DNA of 64,000 nucleotides from Cyathus striatus (lineage: Eukaryota; Basidiomycota; Agaricomycetes; Agaricales; Nidulariaceae), in contig JAOVFP010000007.1 in the NCBI GenBank assembly GCA_025738555.1, positions 4,154,001 through 4,218,000 on the forward strand, given 5' to 3'. A program made the position numbers and the translations under genes. The first letter of the stretch is position 1. Each line of letters opens with the position of its first letter. The notes under the pieces were generated by a model. It was given only the letters and a program-made list of their open reading frames with translations, was not told where the DNA came from and did not search any database. Shown in pieces: positions 46,450 through 56,168 of this stretch.

Positions 46450-46854
46450 CTGTACCAATCAAATCAATTTGGCACCCCTCTTGGTGTGTGACAGGCTCAA
46501 CCACCAAAAGCTTTTGGCACTTTGAAATCTCAGCATGACACTCCCAAAATTTGGCATCTTCAGACTTAACCTAGTCCAAAAATTATTTGTATTGTATACA
46601 TTATTATTTCAAAACTTGTTAAGACTTTGTAGGCTATTAGTTAGTAGTGTAAAAATGATAAACCACTGGGAAAAGTGACAGAACTGATGGTTCAAACCAC
46701 TCTCAAGATGAGAATTTTGGGCACTTGGTAGGCACTAAATATGCAATGAAAAAACCTTTTGGCACTGACAATTTTAATGCGTGACAGGTGCCAAATTTCG
46801 GCATTTTCGAGAGGCGTGTGACGCGTGACTGCCGAATTGATTTGGTTCGAACAG
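46450..46854. mobile_element. MITE with TA duplication at the CpG boundary
   Basis: The left end CTGTACCAATCAAATCAATT and the right end, inverted CTGTTCGAACCAAATCAATT, form TIRs of about 27 bp. TA flanks both sides (46448-46449 and 46855-46856). Its terminal CTGTACCAA is shared with the MITE at 5241-5512. The left half has no CpG, while the right half after about 46775 has many, so the edge of the CpG-depleted domain lies inside this element. Confidence 0.8.
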
Positions 46855-47482
46855 TATTTGCTGAACTTGAAAGCGCTGTTGCTTGGTGGGAGCGCGGGCT
46901 CTGCGCAAAGTCTGAACACAATGGTGCTGTTGGTCAATACTATTACAAGGTACTAAGTAGTAAGTAGATACAATAGCATGTATTATGAACTGTAGTCGTC
47001 GTAACAATATAAAACTTTCTTGTTCTTTCACATAGATTCGACATCTGCTGAAATGTAAATAATAAAACGAAACAGGAGACATAACACCAATATAAAATAC
47101 AAAATAAGGTATATTTGAGTAAGATAGTCCAAGCTATGTTCGTCCATGAAATACTTGCAGTATAAACAATGTTCATAGTAAGCAATGTTCATAGTAAGCA
47201 ATGTTCGTAGTCTAAACAGTATTCAAAGTCTAAACAATGTTTAAAGTCCAAGCAATGAGAATATTCAATAAAGCAGTAATACTGCGGAGATCGCCCATAT
47301 CGTCGAGTACTGGGAGTGCCGAAGAGAATCAAGAAGCAATCCAGAGGGGGCGATACAAGGACTAGCGTGGTTTAAAGCACTGTAACTGAGTGTAACTGGC
47401 AGCGTTTGAAGAGAGAGCAAGATCTAGCACAGGGAGATACGAGAACCATAGAGCAGAAATCGAAGGGATGAGAAGCCGATAC
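46855..47482. other. CpG-normal DNA, no gene recognised
   Basis: It contains a short tandem repeat of about 18 bp (CAATGTTCATAGTAAG type, five diverged copies, 47166-47265). Frames are short, and their minus-strand products are not recognised. Confidence 0.4.
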
Positions 47483-49870
47483 TTAGAATACAGACGAAGA
47501 CGATGATTGGATTCCAGGTCCTAAAGAAGGCGATGGAAGGACCGGAGTCGGTGCAATTGCCTGAGCACGCTTTGCACGTTCATCATCAAGAATCCTGTAG
47601 TATTCCTCCAGAGGTGGAGCAACTGTTTGTTGCTCAACGGCATCCCAATCGCTGTATGAATAAACGAAATCAGAACAAGTAAGAATAATGAATGAGAATC
47701 ATACATCGTTTCGAACATCTAATGATCATGGATCTGCCCGTAGGTCAGTCGGTTCTCTACACTCGAGTCCATCATCTACGAGATAAAGAATACATAAGAA
47801 TAAGCATAGAATATAATGTTGAAGAAAAACGTACCCTTATAATGAAGTCCTTTTCGGCAATAGTCAAAGACTCATCTAACCTCAGGACCCTGGACTCGGA
47901 ATCTCCGGGATAGGTCTCGACATTCACTAGATCTGCATAGAGAAATCCCCCACACAGTAGTAGATGTGTAATGACACCTACGATGTAAAGATCTGCCCCA
48001 AAACTATGATACTAGCTCTTCATGACTTCAGGTACCGCGTAGACAGATGGGCCGCATGGAATATTGACGGTCCATGGGTTGTTTTCGGTCCACATAAACG
48101 GGAATGTGTACGTATCCGGCTTAGCTTCTTGAACGCGAGCCTGATTCTCGAGATAGGCTGTGGTCCAAGTAGAGAACTCGGACGAGGATATGAGGTCTTG
48201 CGAGGGAATGGCAAATCGGTGAGCCATTCCGAAATCACCAATTGCGAGATGATCCGAGATGGTTAGGAAGATGTTCTCGGGCTTCACATCCCGATGAATG
48301 AATGCGAGAGTGATGGAGGTCCCTAGGTGCGACGACCTAAAAGCAGATTAGACAAAGACATAATGAAAATGAGTGAAGATGACTTACGACTTCTGCGACA
48401 TAAAATATAGCCAAGCCGCCGGAAAAAGTGGACATTTGCGCATTGATATCATACAGGGTACCGGCATATGATTGCTATCAAGCAGTCAGATCTGGACTGC
48501 AATTGAAAAGTGCAAGAAACTCTCGTACTATCACCATGAACATCTCGTCCCCGCACACAAATCCCCTGAAAACCATAACAACCCAATGAGACCAATTCAT
48601 TACCTTGGTCAGTTCGAGTTCCTTCTCAGCAAGACAAACGTGTTTCATCCTCCCGACAGCCACCACCCTTCGGCATTCGCTGACCTCCATTAACAGTGGC
48701 GTACCGACTCACTGTTCCATACGCACCCGCACCCAACAGCCTCTCCTACGAGTAGGTCGCGAATATATCCGTCACCCGGACGCGACATCCCAGTTTCGGC
48801 ACTGGAATGTCGTGAACCCGCTTCACCACTATGACCGGATCCTGGGCCTCCAGAGGTGAGTATTTCGCCACCTCAACGGTAAAATCCTCTTTATACTCCA
48901 CTGACTGAGGGGCTCCAGTGGCGTGACCTTCTTGTGGGACCGAGTTCAGTTTTTCGTCATCATCGCCCTCTGATACCGGTGGATCGGGAGCTTCCGCTGG
49001 ACTGGTTCGTCCAGCAAATGGCCAAGGTAATGGCACGAATGTTTGCTGGATACCACAGGAAGGTGGATCCTTGACGGCGTGAATGCTACTGCTACAAGAA
49101 GTATTAGATAATTAGAATGAAGTTATGCCGGAAAAAGTACCTCGGCTTCAGATGACCACTCAAACGAGGACATATCACCCCAGCATCCCCGGTGCAAGCT
49201 TCCATACGGGATATGATTTGGAATTCCTCAGTAGTCAGAGACGGACGATCTCCCAGCCGATTCGCTTCGGGAATAGGACGCGCAAAGCACTGCGACGTGG
49301 CGGAAGGTTGGACGGGAAAGGCGACTCCCAGGACGGCAGCTTGATGCCCGACGACATTCGGCACCACTAAGTCGATAATTCGAGGAACAACAACAGTTAT
49401 AAACGAAACAAGTTCAGTCAGTGCCTGTTTAATAAAATTGAGAAGATGCACCATGGGTCCTCGCGTCAGCCACTATGACCAATTCTTCCTCATCCCAACA
49501 TCAGCGTCCTCCCCGCAAGTCTGAGTAGCAGCTGAAGAAAAGTAAAGTGAGAAAAGGTTGGGACGATGTCAAAAAGGAGATACACACCGTCGCAGTATTG
49601 AGCAATCTGAATACCGATGGAACGTCGACGAAGGTGTCCCTTAACATCAACGGCCCGAACTTTAACGGACGTCAGGCCATGACGTGCGGGCTTGCGGCCG
49701 TCTTGTGTCCTGCGAATTTTGGGAGTACTATGATAAAGTTGCACGGATACTTTGACGGCACAAAGTAGATAAGTGGTGGAGTGTGTGGTATACTTGGTGA
49801 GGTGGCACTGCTGGTTGAAGTTGGAGCTGGTGAGGATGGGGAGTAAGTCAGTCGAAGCCGCATAAGTCAC
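47483..49870 (-). pseudogene. Protein kinase pseudogene (AGC-like), several disabling changes
   Basis: Reads from high to low coordinates. An N-terminal region with VKVRAVDVKGHL and PTFSHFTFLQLLLRL (49870-49490), then GHQAAVLG..FPVQPSA and VEYKEDFTVEVAKYSPLEAQ, is of unknown domain type. The kinase N-lobe has LLGAGAYGTVSRYA (48740); the lysine position reads VVAVGRMK. HRDVKPENIF (about 48295) and GDFGMA (48236) mark the catalytic and metal-binding loops. FGADLYIVGVITHLLLCG follows, and DWDAVEQQTVAPPLEE near the C-terminus is AGC-like. Defects: TAG at 48746, an extra G near 48670, an extra T near 48310, and TAG at 48012 and 47719, the last two probably from CAG. Several GT-AG introns are apparent (for example 47652-47706). 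Homologue of 18330-20010. Confidence 0.8.
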
Positions 49871-51610
49871 GATTACTCAGCATCCTCAAAACCAAACACC
49901 CTCGATTCCAAACACTGTCGATTCGGCGCAGGACCGGGCGGCGGGGACAACGCTTTTGTGTTTATGCACGCCATCCACAGGGCATCCTCTACATTCTAAA
50001 CGACATCACTAGGCAGTGTCCTCTTCTGCTTTTTTTCCCGGAAACTCTTTACCCTAGGACTTTTGAAGCAACTAGCGCTGTCCTCTTTTCTCTCTCAATT
50101 TTCAAAGCAACCACGAAATTTGCACGAAATGACGGTCTGGCAACTAGCATGTAGAAGTGCAGGGACCACTAGCCAAGATACTGGCTTCTTTCGTTGGCCT
50201 TATGCCTGCTCAATCTGATGCGTTTTGCTACCTCCTGTTCGCACTTTTAACACTAGAGGACTTTCCGCATAGCAGGGCGTGAATACATCGTTGCATACGG
50301 CTCACCCATGAGCCTCACCCAGGTGTCTTAGGATTGGGGTTTAGCTGACCGCGCAGCTGGTAGTTAAAACATTAATTTTTCATGACCTTGAAGATTATAT
50401 CGTACGTTTCCTTTTCCTTTCTCCAGTCTACACCAAGGAAGACTGAGACCGCATCAGTCCACGCAGACCCCAGCTTGACAATCGGACGGTGCAGAGTCGC
50501 AGGCGTATCTGTCACTGTCTACCTTCCAGCTCATTGAAGATCATCACAACCATGGGAACCCCATCGAAAGGAGGCTTCGCATGGCGCGGAGGAGGTATTG
50601 GGATGTTGTTGGACTGCTTGGGGGCACAGTGCTTATCGGAGATGAAGGCTGCAAGTAATAATGAAGTACTCTCGCGGTAGCGGATGATTGCATGATGAGA
50701 CGAGGTTTGATGGTACGAAGACAGAACGGGATTGTCTGACGACCCTATGTATGTTCTTTTATACTCAGACACTTCATCCATCTAACTGTACCAAGGTTCT
50801 ACACCGCTTCGCGGCCAACGACGCTCCATGCAATCCTTTTCGCTCTCCGGCTTGCTCCACGTTAATATATACGTCCGTTGCCGCTGCTCCAGAGTCCAAA
50901 GCAGATCGACCGCCATATATGACTGATCGTCTCCCGCTCAGAATGCGACGATAGGTACTTTTGAGCAACTAGCAATGTTTACCTCAAACGACCGTACGAT
51001 AAATCTGGATACATTCCTGTACCTGGATACTAGAATCACCAAAAACTGTGGTGCTCGCTCGTGATGCGTTTATTCGGTGTTCGCGGACAAGTTCAATATA
51101 CCCTTTCAGTCTTCGCCCTCCATTTCTTTGGATGACGTAGCCCATGTTCAATAAACTGTCGCCCACTCCTCCCGTAGGCTGTCGTAAGATCAGTTCTTGT
51201 CACAACCTTCATTGTCGCTATATCGATCACGTACCTGTCCTCTTCTCAATCGTTATCCCAGCCTTTATCATTCCGCTCTCAACTGCGCATCAGCTAGACT
51301 CGGAGGCTAAGCTCGCTCAACACGTCCGTGAGAAACGATTAGATCGAAATTCACTTTTTTGTTCCTTGCTCCTACCTTGTTCAACTTCCTTCATACACTC
51401 AACATGCACTAGCTTTGTGTCCATGGCCATCCCGATACCTTCAAATAGCAGCTAGATTTTACCTCGCAGCTAACACTGTCACTTCATGCACATGACTGGG
51501 AGCCTGGAGGCTTTTATTGTAAACCTCTAGAACGAACGAACGAGCACCTTGCGGACACCTGCGATTCAGAAGTCTCAGCGTTCTGTTGGTTGGATAACGG
51601 GGCTACGGCT
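49871..51610. other. CpG-rich intergenic DNA with weak gene-like relics
   Basis: The longest frames are 60-90 codons. A minus-strand segment at 50512-50680 (NNIPIPPPRHAKPPFDG) is locally protein-like but has no identifiable gene context. ATGACCTTGAAGATTATATCGTACGT at 50380 resembles the exon 1/intron junction at 51640, suggesting a diverged duplicate. Confidence 0.35.
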
Positions 51611-51941
51611 ATGAGTTCGCAGTGGGTAATCAGGTTTGGCGGTGAAGACTATATCGTACGTGTTCTTTCGTCAGACCAGAGTAGTGAGGAGTGCTAAAAG
51701 CGTAACTATATAGGTACACTGTAAATCGAAAGGTACCCAATCACTGGCGTGTCTATTTCTGACGACTTTTCAGCTCATCCACGACTTTCATGGCTTATGC
51801 GACCACAGCCGGAGGAGACCTCGCTTGGTGCAGTGGAGACAGCGAGTGTCAGTATCACGTTGCTTGTCACTATCCGAGGCCCAGGCAAATCAACTGCGCG
51901 GTGGCAGATGGACCATGGAGAACAGAAGTTTAAGCTTATGA
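51611..51941 (+). CDS. Small two-exon gene candidate
   Basis: Exon 1 at 51611-51655 (MSSQWVIRFGGEDYI), a 58-nt GT-AG intron (51656-51713) and exon 2 at 51714-51941 join in phase to 90 residues, ending in TGA. The product is Arg/Ser/Leu-rich (SRRRPRLVQW, LSLSEAQANQLRGG) with no signal peptide or domain I recognise. The intron has a GTAAC-like branch word. A second, diverged copy of the exon 1 junction lies near 50390. It may be a real small gene or the relic of a larger one, because other frames of exon 2 are also open. Confidence 0.35.
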
Positions 51942-52539
51942 ACGCTCTTTGCTGGGATCTACAGAGGGTGAACAATCAGTCGTTCGCATTTACATGCTGC
52001 TCTCTCGGATGGACCTGCTAGGCGAGAGAGTTTGGTAACGACGGTACTCTTAAGTATAACATGTACAAATCCATGTACTACTAAGTGATCTCACAACAAA
52101 CCGTTCTCATTCTTTCAAATGAATCCAATAATTTGAATCACACAAGTCTATTAGATGCTAAATAGCAGGCAACGATACTGTAAGATCGCATCAACAAATA
52201 ATGAAACGAATCACACAAGATCAACTGCTGAGTAGCAGGTGGTAAAAATGATGTAAGATCCTAGCACAAACGAACAAAACCTAATGAACTACCCCCGTAG
52301 AGTGTGAGAGTGAGGCAGAAATGAAGCTATCGCCGTGAGAGGAGTGACTCCGAGAATTAAGACCAGAAGGAAAGGAATGCGTTCTTGATGGTCCTAAAGA
52401 ACGCCCATAGTGCTTGTCCCTGATCACGACTAGACGGATGCTCCGAGATCTGAACGTCCATGTCGACCGATTCATCGGGTATGGATCCTGGAATCCTAAG
52501 AACAAAATTCCCCTCTTCTGCCACTGCCAGCTGAACAGC
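51942..52539. other. Intergenic DNA
   Basis: No gene seen. ATAATGAAACGAATCACACAA and ATGAATCCAATAATTTGAATCACACAA-type words recur near 52120-52220, a weak local repeat. Confidence 0.4.
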
Positions 52540-52985
52540 CTAAACCTTCGGCTTCTTCTCTGGAGGTACTTCATCCACACAGTCCGCATCTCTACGACTT
52601 TTGAAGACCCGCCGAGAGGTACTAGACTTCGGTACGCATGTGCTTGAAAGTTGGGAGTCTTGGGGAAAGAGATTCTTTTCTTGACGGAATCGGCGACATT
52701 TCTTAGCCTGAGGAAGGGCGTGGTCGTTATTATTACTGTTCATACGTTTCGTACCACGTAGAAGACTTTGAGACTCTGGTTGGCAACCAGTGTCGAGACA
52801 TCTGACAATGGGGACATACCAGGCAGCATAGCTTCGACATCGCCGGGAGGACTAGAGGTATCAATCTGAGTGGGTGGAACAGATGACTCGTTGGAGCCGG
52901 AGTACGAGACAATGGAATCGTTAATTCCGTCTACGAGTCTCTTTCCCTTGACATTCCTACGACTGCGACTTCTTGTAGCGCGCAT
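52540..52985 (-). CDS. Small basic protein candidate, two exons
   Basis: Exon 1 is 52985-52746 and exon 2 is 52707-52540, with a short 38-nt intron with GT-AG ends; phase is kept. The predicted product is 135 residues, beginning MRATRSRSRRNVKGKR and ending EVPPEKKPKV. It has two basic clusters that look like nuclear localisation signals and a Ser/Pro-rich middle. No known domain. The ATG lies directly after a TTGTAG acceptor-like sequence, so an upstream exon may exist; an open minus-strand stretch at 53380-53057 (Ser/Pro/Thr-rich, ending DASHTRV) could belong to the same gene. Confidence 0.4.
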
Positions 52986-53056
52986 CTACAATAGAAGAAA
53001 GCATGTTCGCAAGTTTACCCACCGAAAAGTGTATGAGCGAAGGCAATGCTTACCAG

Positions 53057-53380
53057 TCAAACGCGAGTATGCGAAGCATCTATATAAGGATGTGCCAACC
53101 GATTGTTTTTCACAATTCTGAGGTCCTGGAGGAGAGGCTTCAAGTGGGAACTTGCAGGACGCAAGAGTGGCGAGGAAGAGGGTGATGTGATGGTAGACGA
53201 GGGAGTTAAAGACGAATCAAGCTTCGTTTCCGAAACCGCTGGCGGGGATTGAGGTATGACAAGGGTAGAAGGCAAGGACGAGGATGTCGGTGCGGGACAG
53301 TCGACAAGTATGAGCCCTTCGTTCTTGCTCAATAACCTCGTTGTGTAACCCCGCAAATGATGGATATCGGACCAGCCACC
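53057..53380 (-). other. Open minus-strand segment, possible exon
   Basis: About 100 codons are open with protein-like composition: PAPTSSSLPSTLVIPQSPP, then SSLTPSSTITSPSSSPLL and LKPLLQDLRIVKNN. No ATG begins it convincingly and it ends in TGA before a GTAAGC donor-like word. It lies between two minus-strand gene candidates and may be an exon of one of them. Low confidence. Confidence 0.25.
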
Positions 53381-53502
53381 ATAACTCTCGACCGATTGAT
53401 GATCGGAGGAGGAAGCGCAAGAGGAATAGCAAAAACAGACTCTTGGTCACAGTAGCGGCCTGAGCTTCTGAAGAGCTACCAACTCAAGTGCGATATCCAC
53501 TT

Positions 53503-54015
53503 CTATACATTGACCCCGTCAGCATTCTTCAGCGTGTCCACAAACACCTCGAGCTCTAGCTCTATTTGCTTGTCCTCTATGGTCTTCTTAATGAAAGCGG
53601 TGGCTTCTCTGCCGTTATCCATGGGCTGTATGTACATGGAGCACAACTCGGCCAGAAGAGTGTCGGTATCCTTCAGTCCGTTCGCCTTGTCCTTGAAGGG
53701 ATCTGAAGGAATACATTTACTTTCAGAACGAATATCTGTTTTCCCGTCTTTGCTCGAACCTTGAACAAACAGATTGACCGAGGGCAGAGCATTCATCAGC
53801 GAGGTTGACGCCGATAATAACGATGTGCTAGCCACACCAGAGGACACGGAGCTGTTGACAGGCTCGAAGAAGTCTGCCGCAACAGGTCGAGACTTCTTGA
53901 CACGCTTAGTATCTGGTAGGGAAGAGTTATAATAAGAAAGGAGGGAGAAGAAAAAACTGCGTACACGGGGCGTAGGACGGAGTGGAAGAGCCGGGTTCGA
54001 GGAGTCTGCTGGCAT
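53503..54015 (-). CDS. Hypothetical 152-residue protein, two exons
   Basis: Exon 1 is 54015-53967 (MPADSSNPALPLRPTP), followed by a 54-nt GT-AG intron, and exon 2 is 53912-53503. The join is in frame (phase 1). The N-terminal half is Ser-rich and low-complexity with a basic patch KRVKKSRP. The C-terminal half is more structured, with DTDTLLAELCSMYIQPMD and ATAFIKKTIEDKQIELELEV, probably helical and coiled-coil-like, ending NADGVNV. I recognise no family. It is not interrupted, and CpG is normal. Confidence 0.5.
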   Translation of the reverse strand: MPADSSNPALPLRPTPRVRSFFFSLLSYYNSSLPDTKRVKKSRPVAADFFEPVNSSVSSGVASTSLLSASTSLMNALPSVNLFVQGSSKDGKTDIRSESKCIPSDPFKDKANGLKDTDTLLAELCSMYIQPMDNGREATAFIKKTIEDKQIELELEVFVDTLKNADGVNV

Positions 54016-54066
54016 ATTGTCCACCAGAGCGAAGCAAAAGAGACGCGAGAAGCAAGGAAGAACGAG

Positions 54067-54475
54067 AGCTTGAAGTGGAGCGGCGACTTGGTAGATGTGG
54101 CTTGCGGCGAGTACTTGGGCTTTGAAGTGCTGCAAGGATCCCACCAGAATACAAGATGACGTCGCCGATGGACGATAGGAAGAGAACCAAGGAAGAAATA
54201 GAGCGTGGGCTGGTCAAGTAGGAAAAGAACAAGATATTGAATATGCCCGTCCAAGCCTGCCTGAGCTTGAAGAGGAGCAGTGATTCGATAGAGGTGGCTG
54301 ACTTGCGAACCTAGCAGCGAGTACTTTCGAGAACTTTGAAGTGTTGCAGGGATCCTACCAGATATGAGACGACGTTGCTGATAGACGAGAGAAAAAGCCT
54401 AGACAGGAGATGGGGTGCGTGCTCGTGAAGAAGATTGGAACGTAAAGAACAAGATACGGAATAGGCTGGCTCAAG
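54067..54475. repeat. Tandem duplication of about 200 bp
   Basis: The unit with CTTGAAG(T/A)GGAGC, GAAGTG(C/T)TGCA(A/G)GGATCC(C/T)ACCAGA and ATGGACG/ATAGACGA landmarks occurs at about 54067-54258 and again at 54266-54475, diverged. It lies directly upstream of the gene candidate on the minus strand and may duplicate its promoter or 5' region. Confidence 0.6.
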
Positions 54476-54866
54476 CCCACCCCCTCTCCTAGACGCATAT
54501 TGCATCGGAGTTACGATCGATGTAAACTCCGCCCATAACGGTAAAGGATCACGCATACAGCCCAGTCGAACACATTTCAGAGTCTTGATACAATCCAAAA
54601 GCTGGTAAACCAGACACGGCCTACATGTATGCTAGACCGATTGTATGTAGCTCTGAGAGAAAGTAAGCATCCGTATAAACCGTGACATATACATGAATTT
54701 TCTAACCCATACTACTCCGAGAACAGGGCGTCACAGCATAAACTTTATGAAGTAGATATCATTGCAAATCTTGGCCCATGCTGTTATTCATACCGACGAC
54801 TACGATAGTTGGTACTGTAGGCTGTCTTGATGTGGCCGTGAAGGGGTAGGGTAGGGTAAGTATGAT

Positions 54867-55562
54867 TCATAGAACCGCCAGTGCTTCAAGCTGAGCGTTC
54901 GGATGCCACAGCACTTGATGGACATTCAACAAGCGGTGCGGCGAATGGGGCATCCAAAACCGAAGGTAACGTAGTTTCGCAGCTTTCATTTTCGCGTCTA
55001 TGCGGGCTTGCAATGGTGTAAACTTGAAAAACGTACTGCTCAACCAGTACGATTGACACCTGGGAAGACGGTCCTGTGTAAAGCGTAGCGAAGCAGGCAA
55101 TGCGCAGCTTAAACTTCGTCCCGTATCACGACAGTAGACATACAGGCAGCTATGAGGGACACTGTACAATGCCCAACCTATAGTAGATCCAACTTGAATC
55201 ATCCTCAGCACTCGATGTGATCAGATTATAATGAATGGCATACACGCACATTGCCAGCATCTGTATCATAACACAATCTCTGTACTATCATGTCCTGTAA
55301 GATTTTAAAGTCCATTTGATGTATGCATATGTGAAGGTTTGTATTTCGCTTTCTGTACCACAAGACGTTCGACCTTGCCAACATTGGATACGAAGTATCT
55401 AAAAGGTTCTGTAGCGTAGTCCCTTTCGGAAGAAATCCCTGTAAATAAGTAATCTGGCACATATGTAGTACCCACGATGTGTCGAACGAAACGACCCAGG
55501 CTTGCTCGCGAAAGCCTAAGATGACGCAACACCCAGTATACAACCCCCTGCCGAATTACCAA
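54867..55562 (-). pseudogene. Gene-like relic of unknown family
   Basis: Two minus-strand stretches have protein-like composition. One is VPDYLFTGISSERDYATEPF...VERLVVQKAKYKP (about 55460-55305). The other is SYWLSSTFFKFTPLQARIDA...WMPHSPHRLLNVHQVLWHP (about 55060-54885). They are in different frames with stops between, and no consistent introns link them. I do not recognise the product. Confidence 0.3.
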
Positions 55563-56168
55563 AGTTATTAGTCTTTAACGCTGAGCGGGGTTAGCTAAAC
55601 GCGTGCTTACCAGTTATCAGCAACATGCACCAACATCCTTCTACAGCTAGAGTTGTCATCCCTCGATGCCAAGAAGTGCTAAAGACTTCTCCTTGTGGCT
55701 CGTATGCATGATCAGGTTTGCCTCAGTGGCGAAGCACAGTAGAGTTCAGGCATTGCTTAAAGAGACTGATGAAAGCGCAGTGGGCCTCGTCGCGACCAGC
55801 CGTACTTTGGGGGCTTTTCAAAGACGCTCGGCGAGGGCACGTGGGGGTGCAGGTTGAGTAGAGAGCGTACTGGCGGATTCTGGAGGGGTTAAAACGGGAG
55901 GTTGATGACAGAATGGAAGCTTACAACTAGTAGGACTCGAAGAGAGTGAATTCCGATGAGCAAGCTAGCAATGATACATCGTGGGATAAGCACCGAGATG
56001 CAGTAACCAGAGTTACAGTTCCCCATGCGGAACTTCCTGCTTAATACGTAGTTAGTATCAGCAAGGTTATAGCGTCCTCGCGTACATACCATCTTTCCCC
56101 GAACACATAAATCAGTTCTCACAAACTCCCCCTAAAAACGCTACACCGATATCAGATCGTGTTTATTC
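55563..56168. other. Intergenic DNA before duplication copy B
   Basis: Short frames only; no gene or repeat recognised. Homology to copy A can be tested only from 56169, because copy A is cut by the window start. Confidence 0.4.

Noticed and set aside
47521..47718. Minus-strand frame starting MFETMYDSH as a separate small secreted protein
   Set aside because: It is the kinase C-terminal exon read into its intron; the spliced frame gives DWDAVEQQ.
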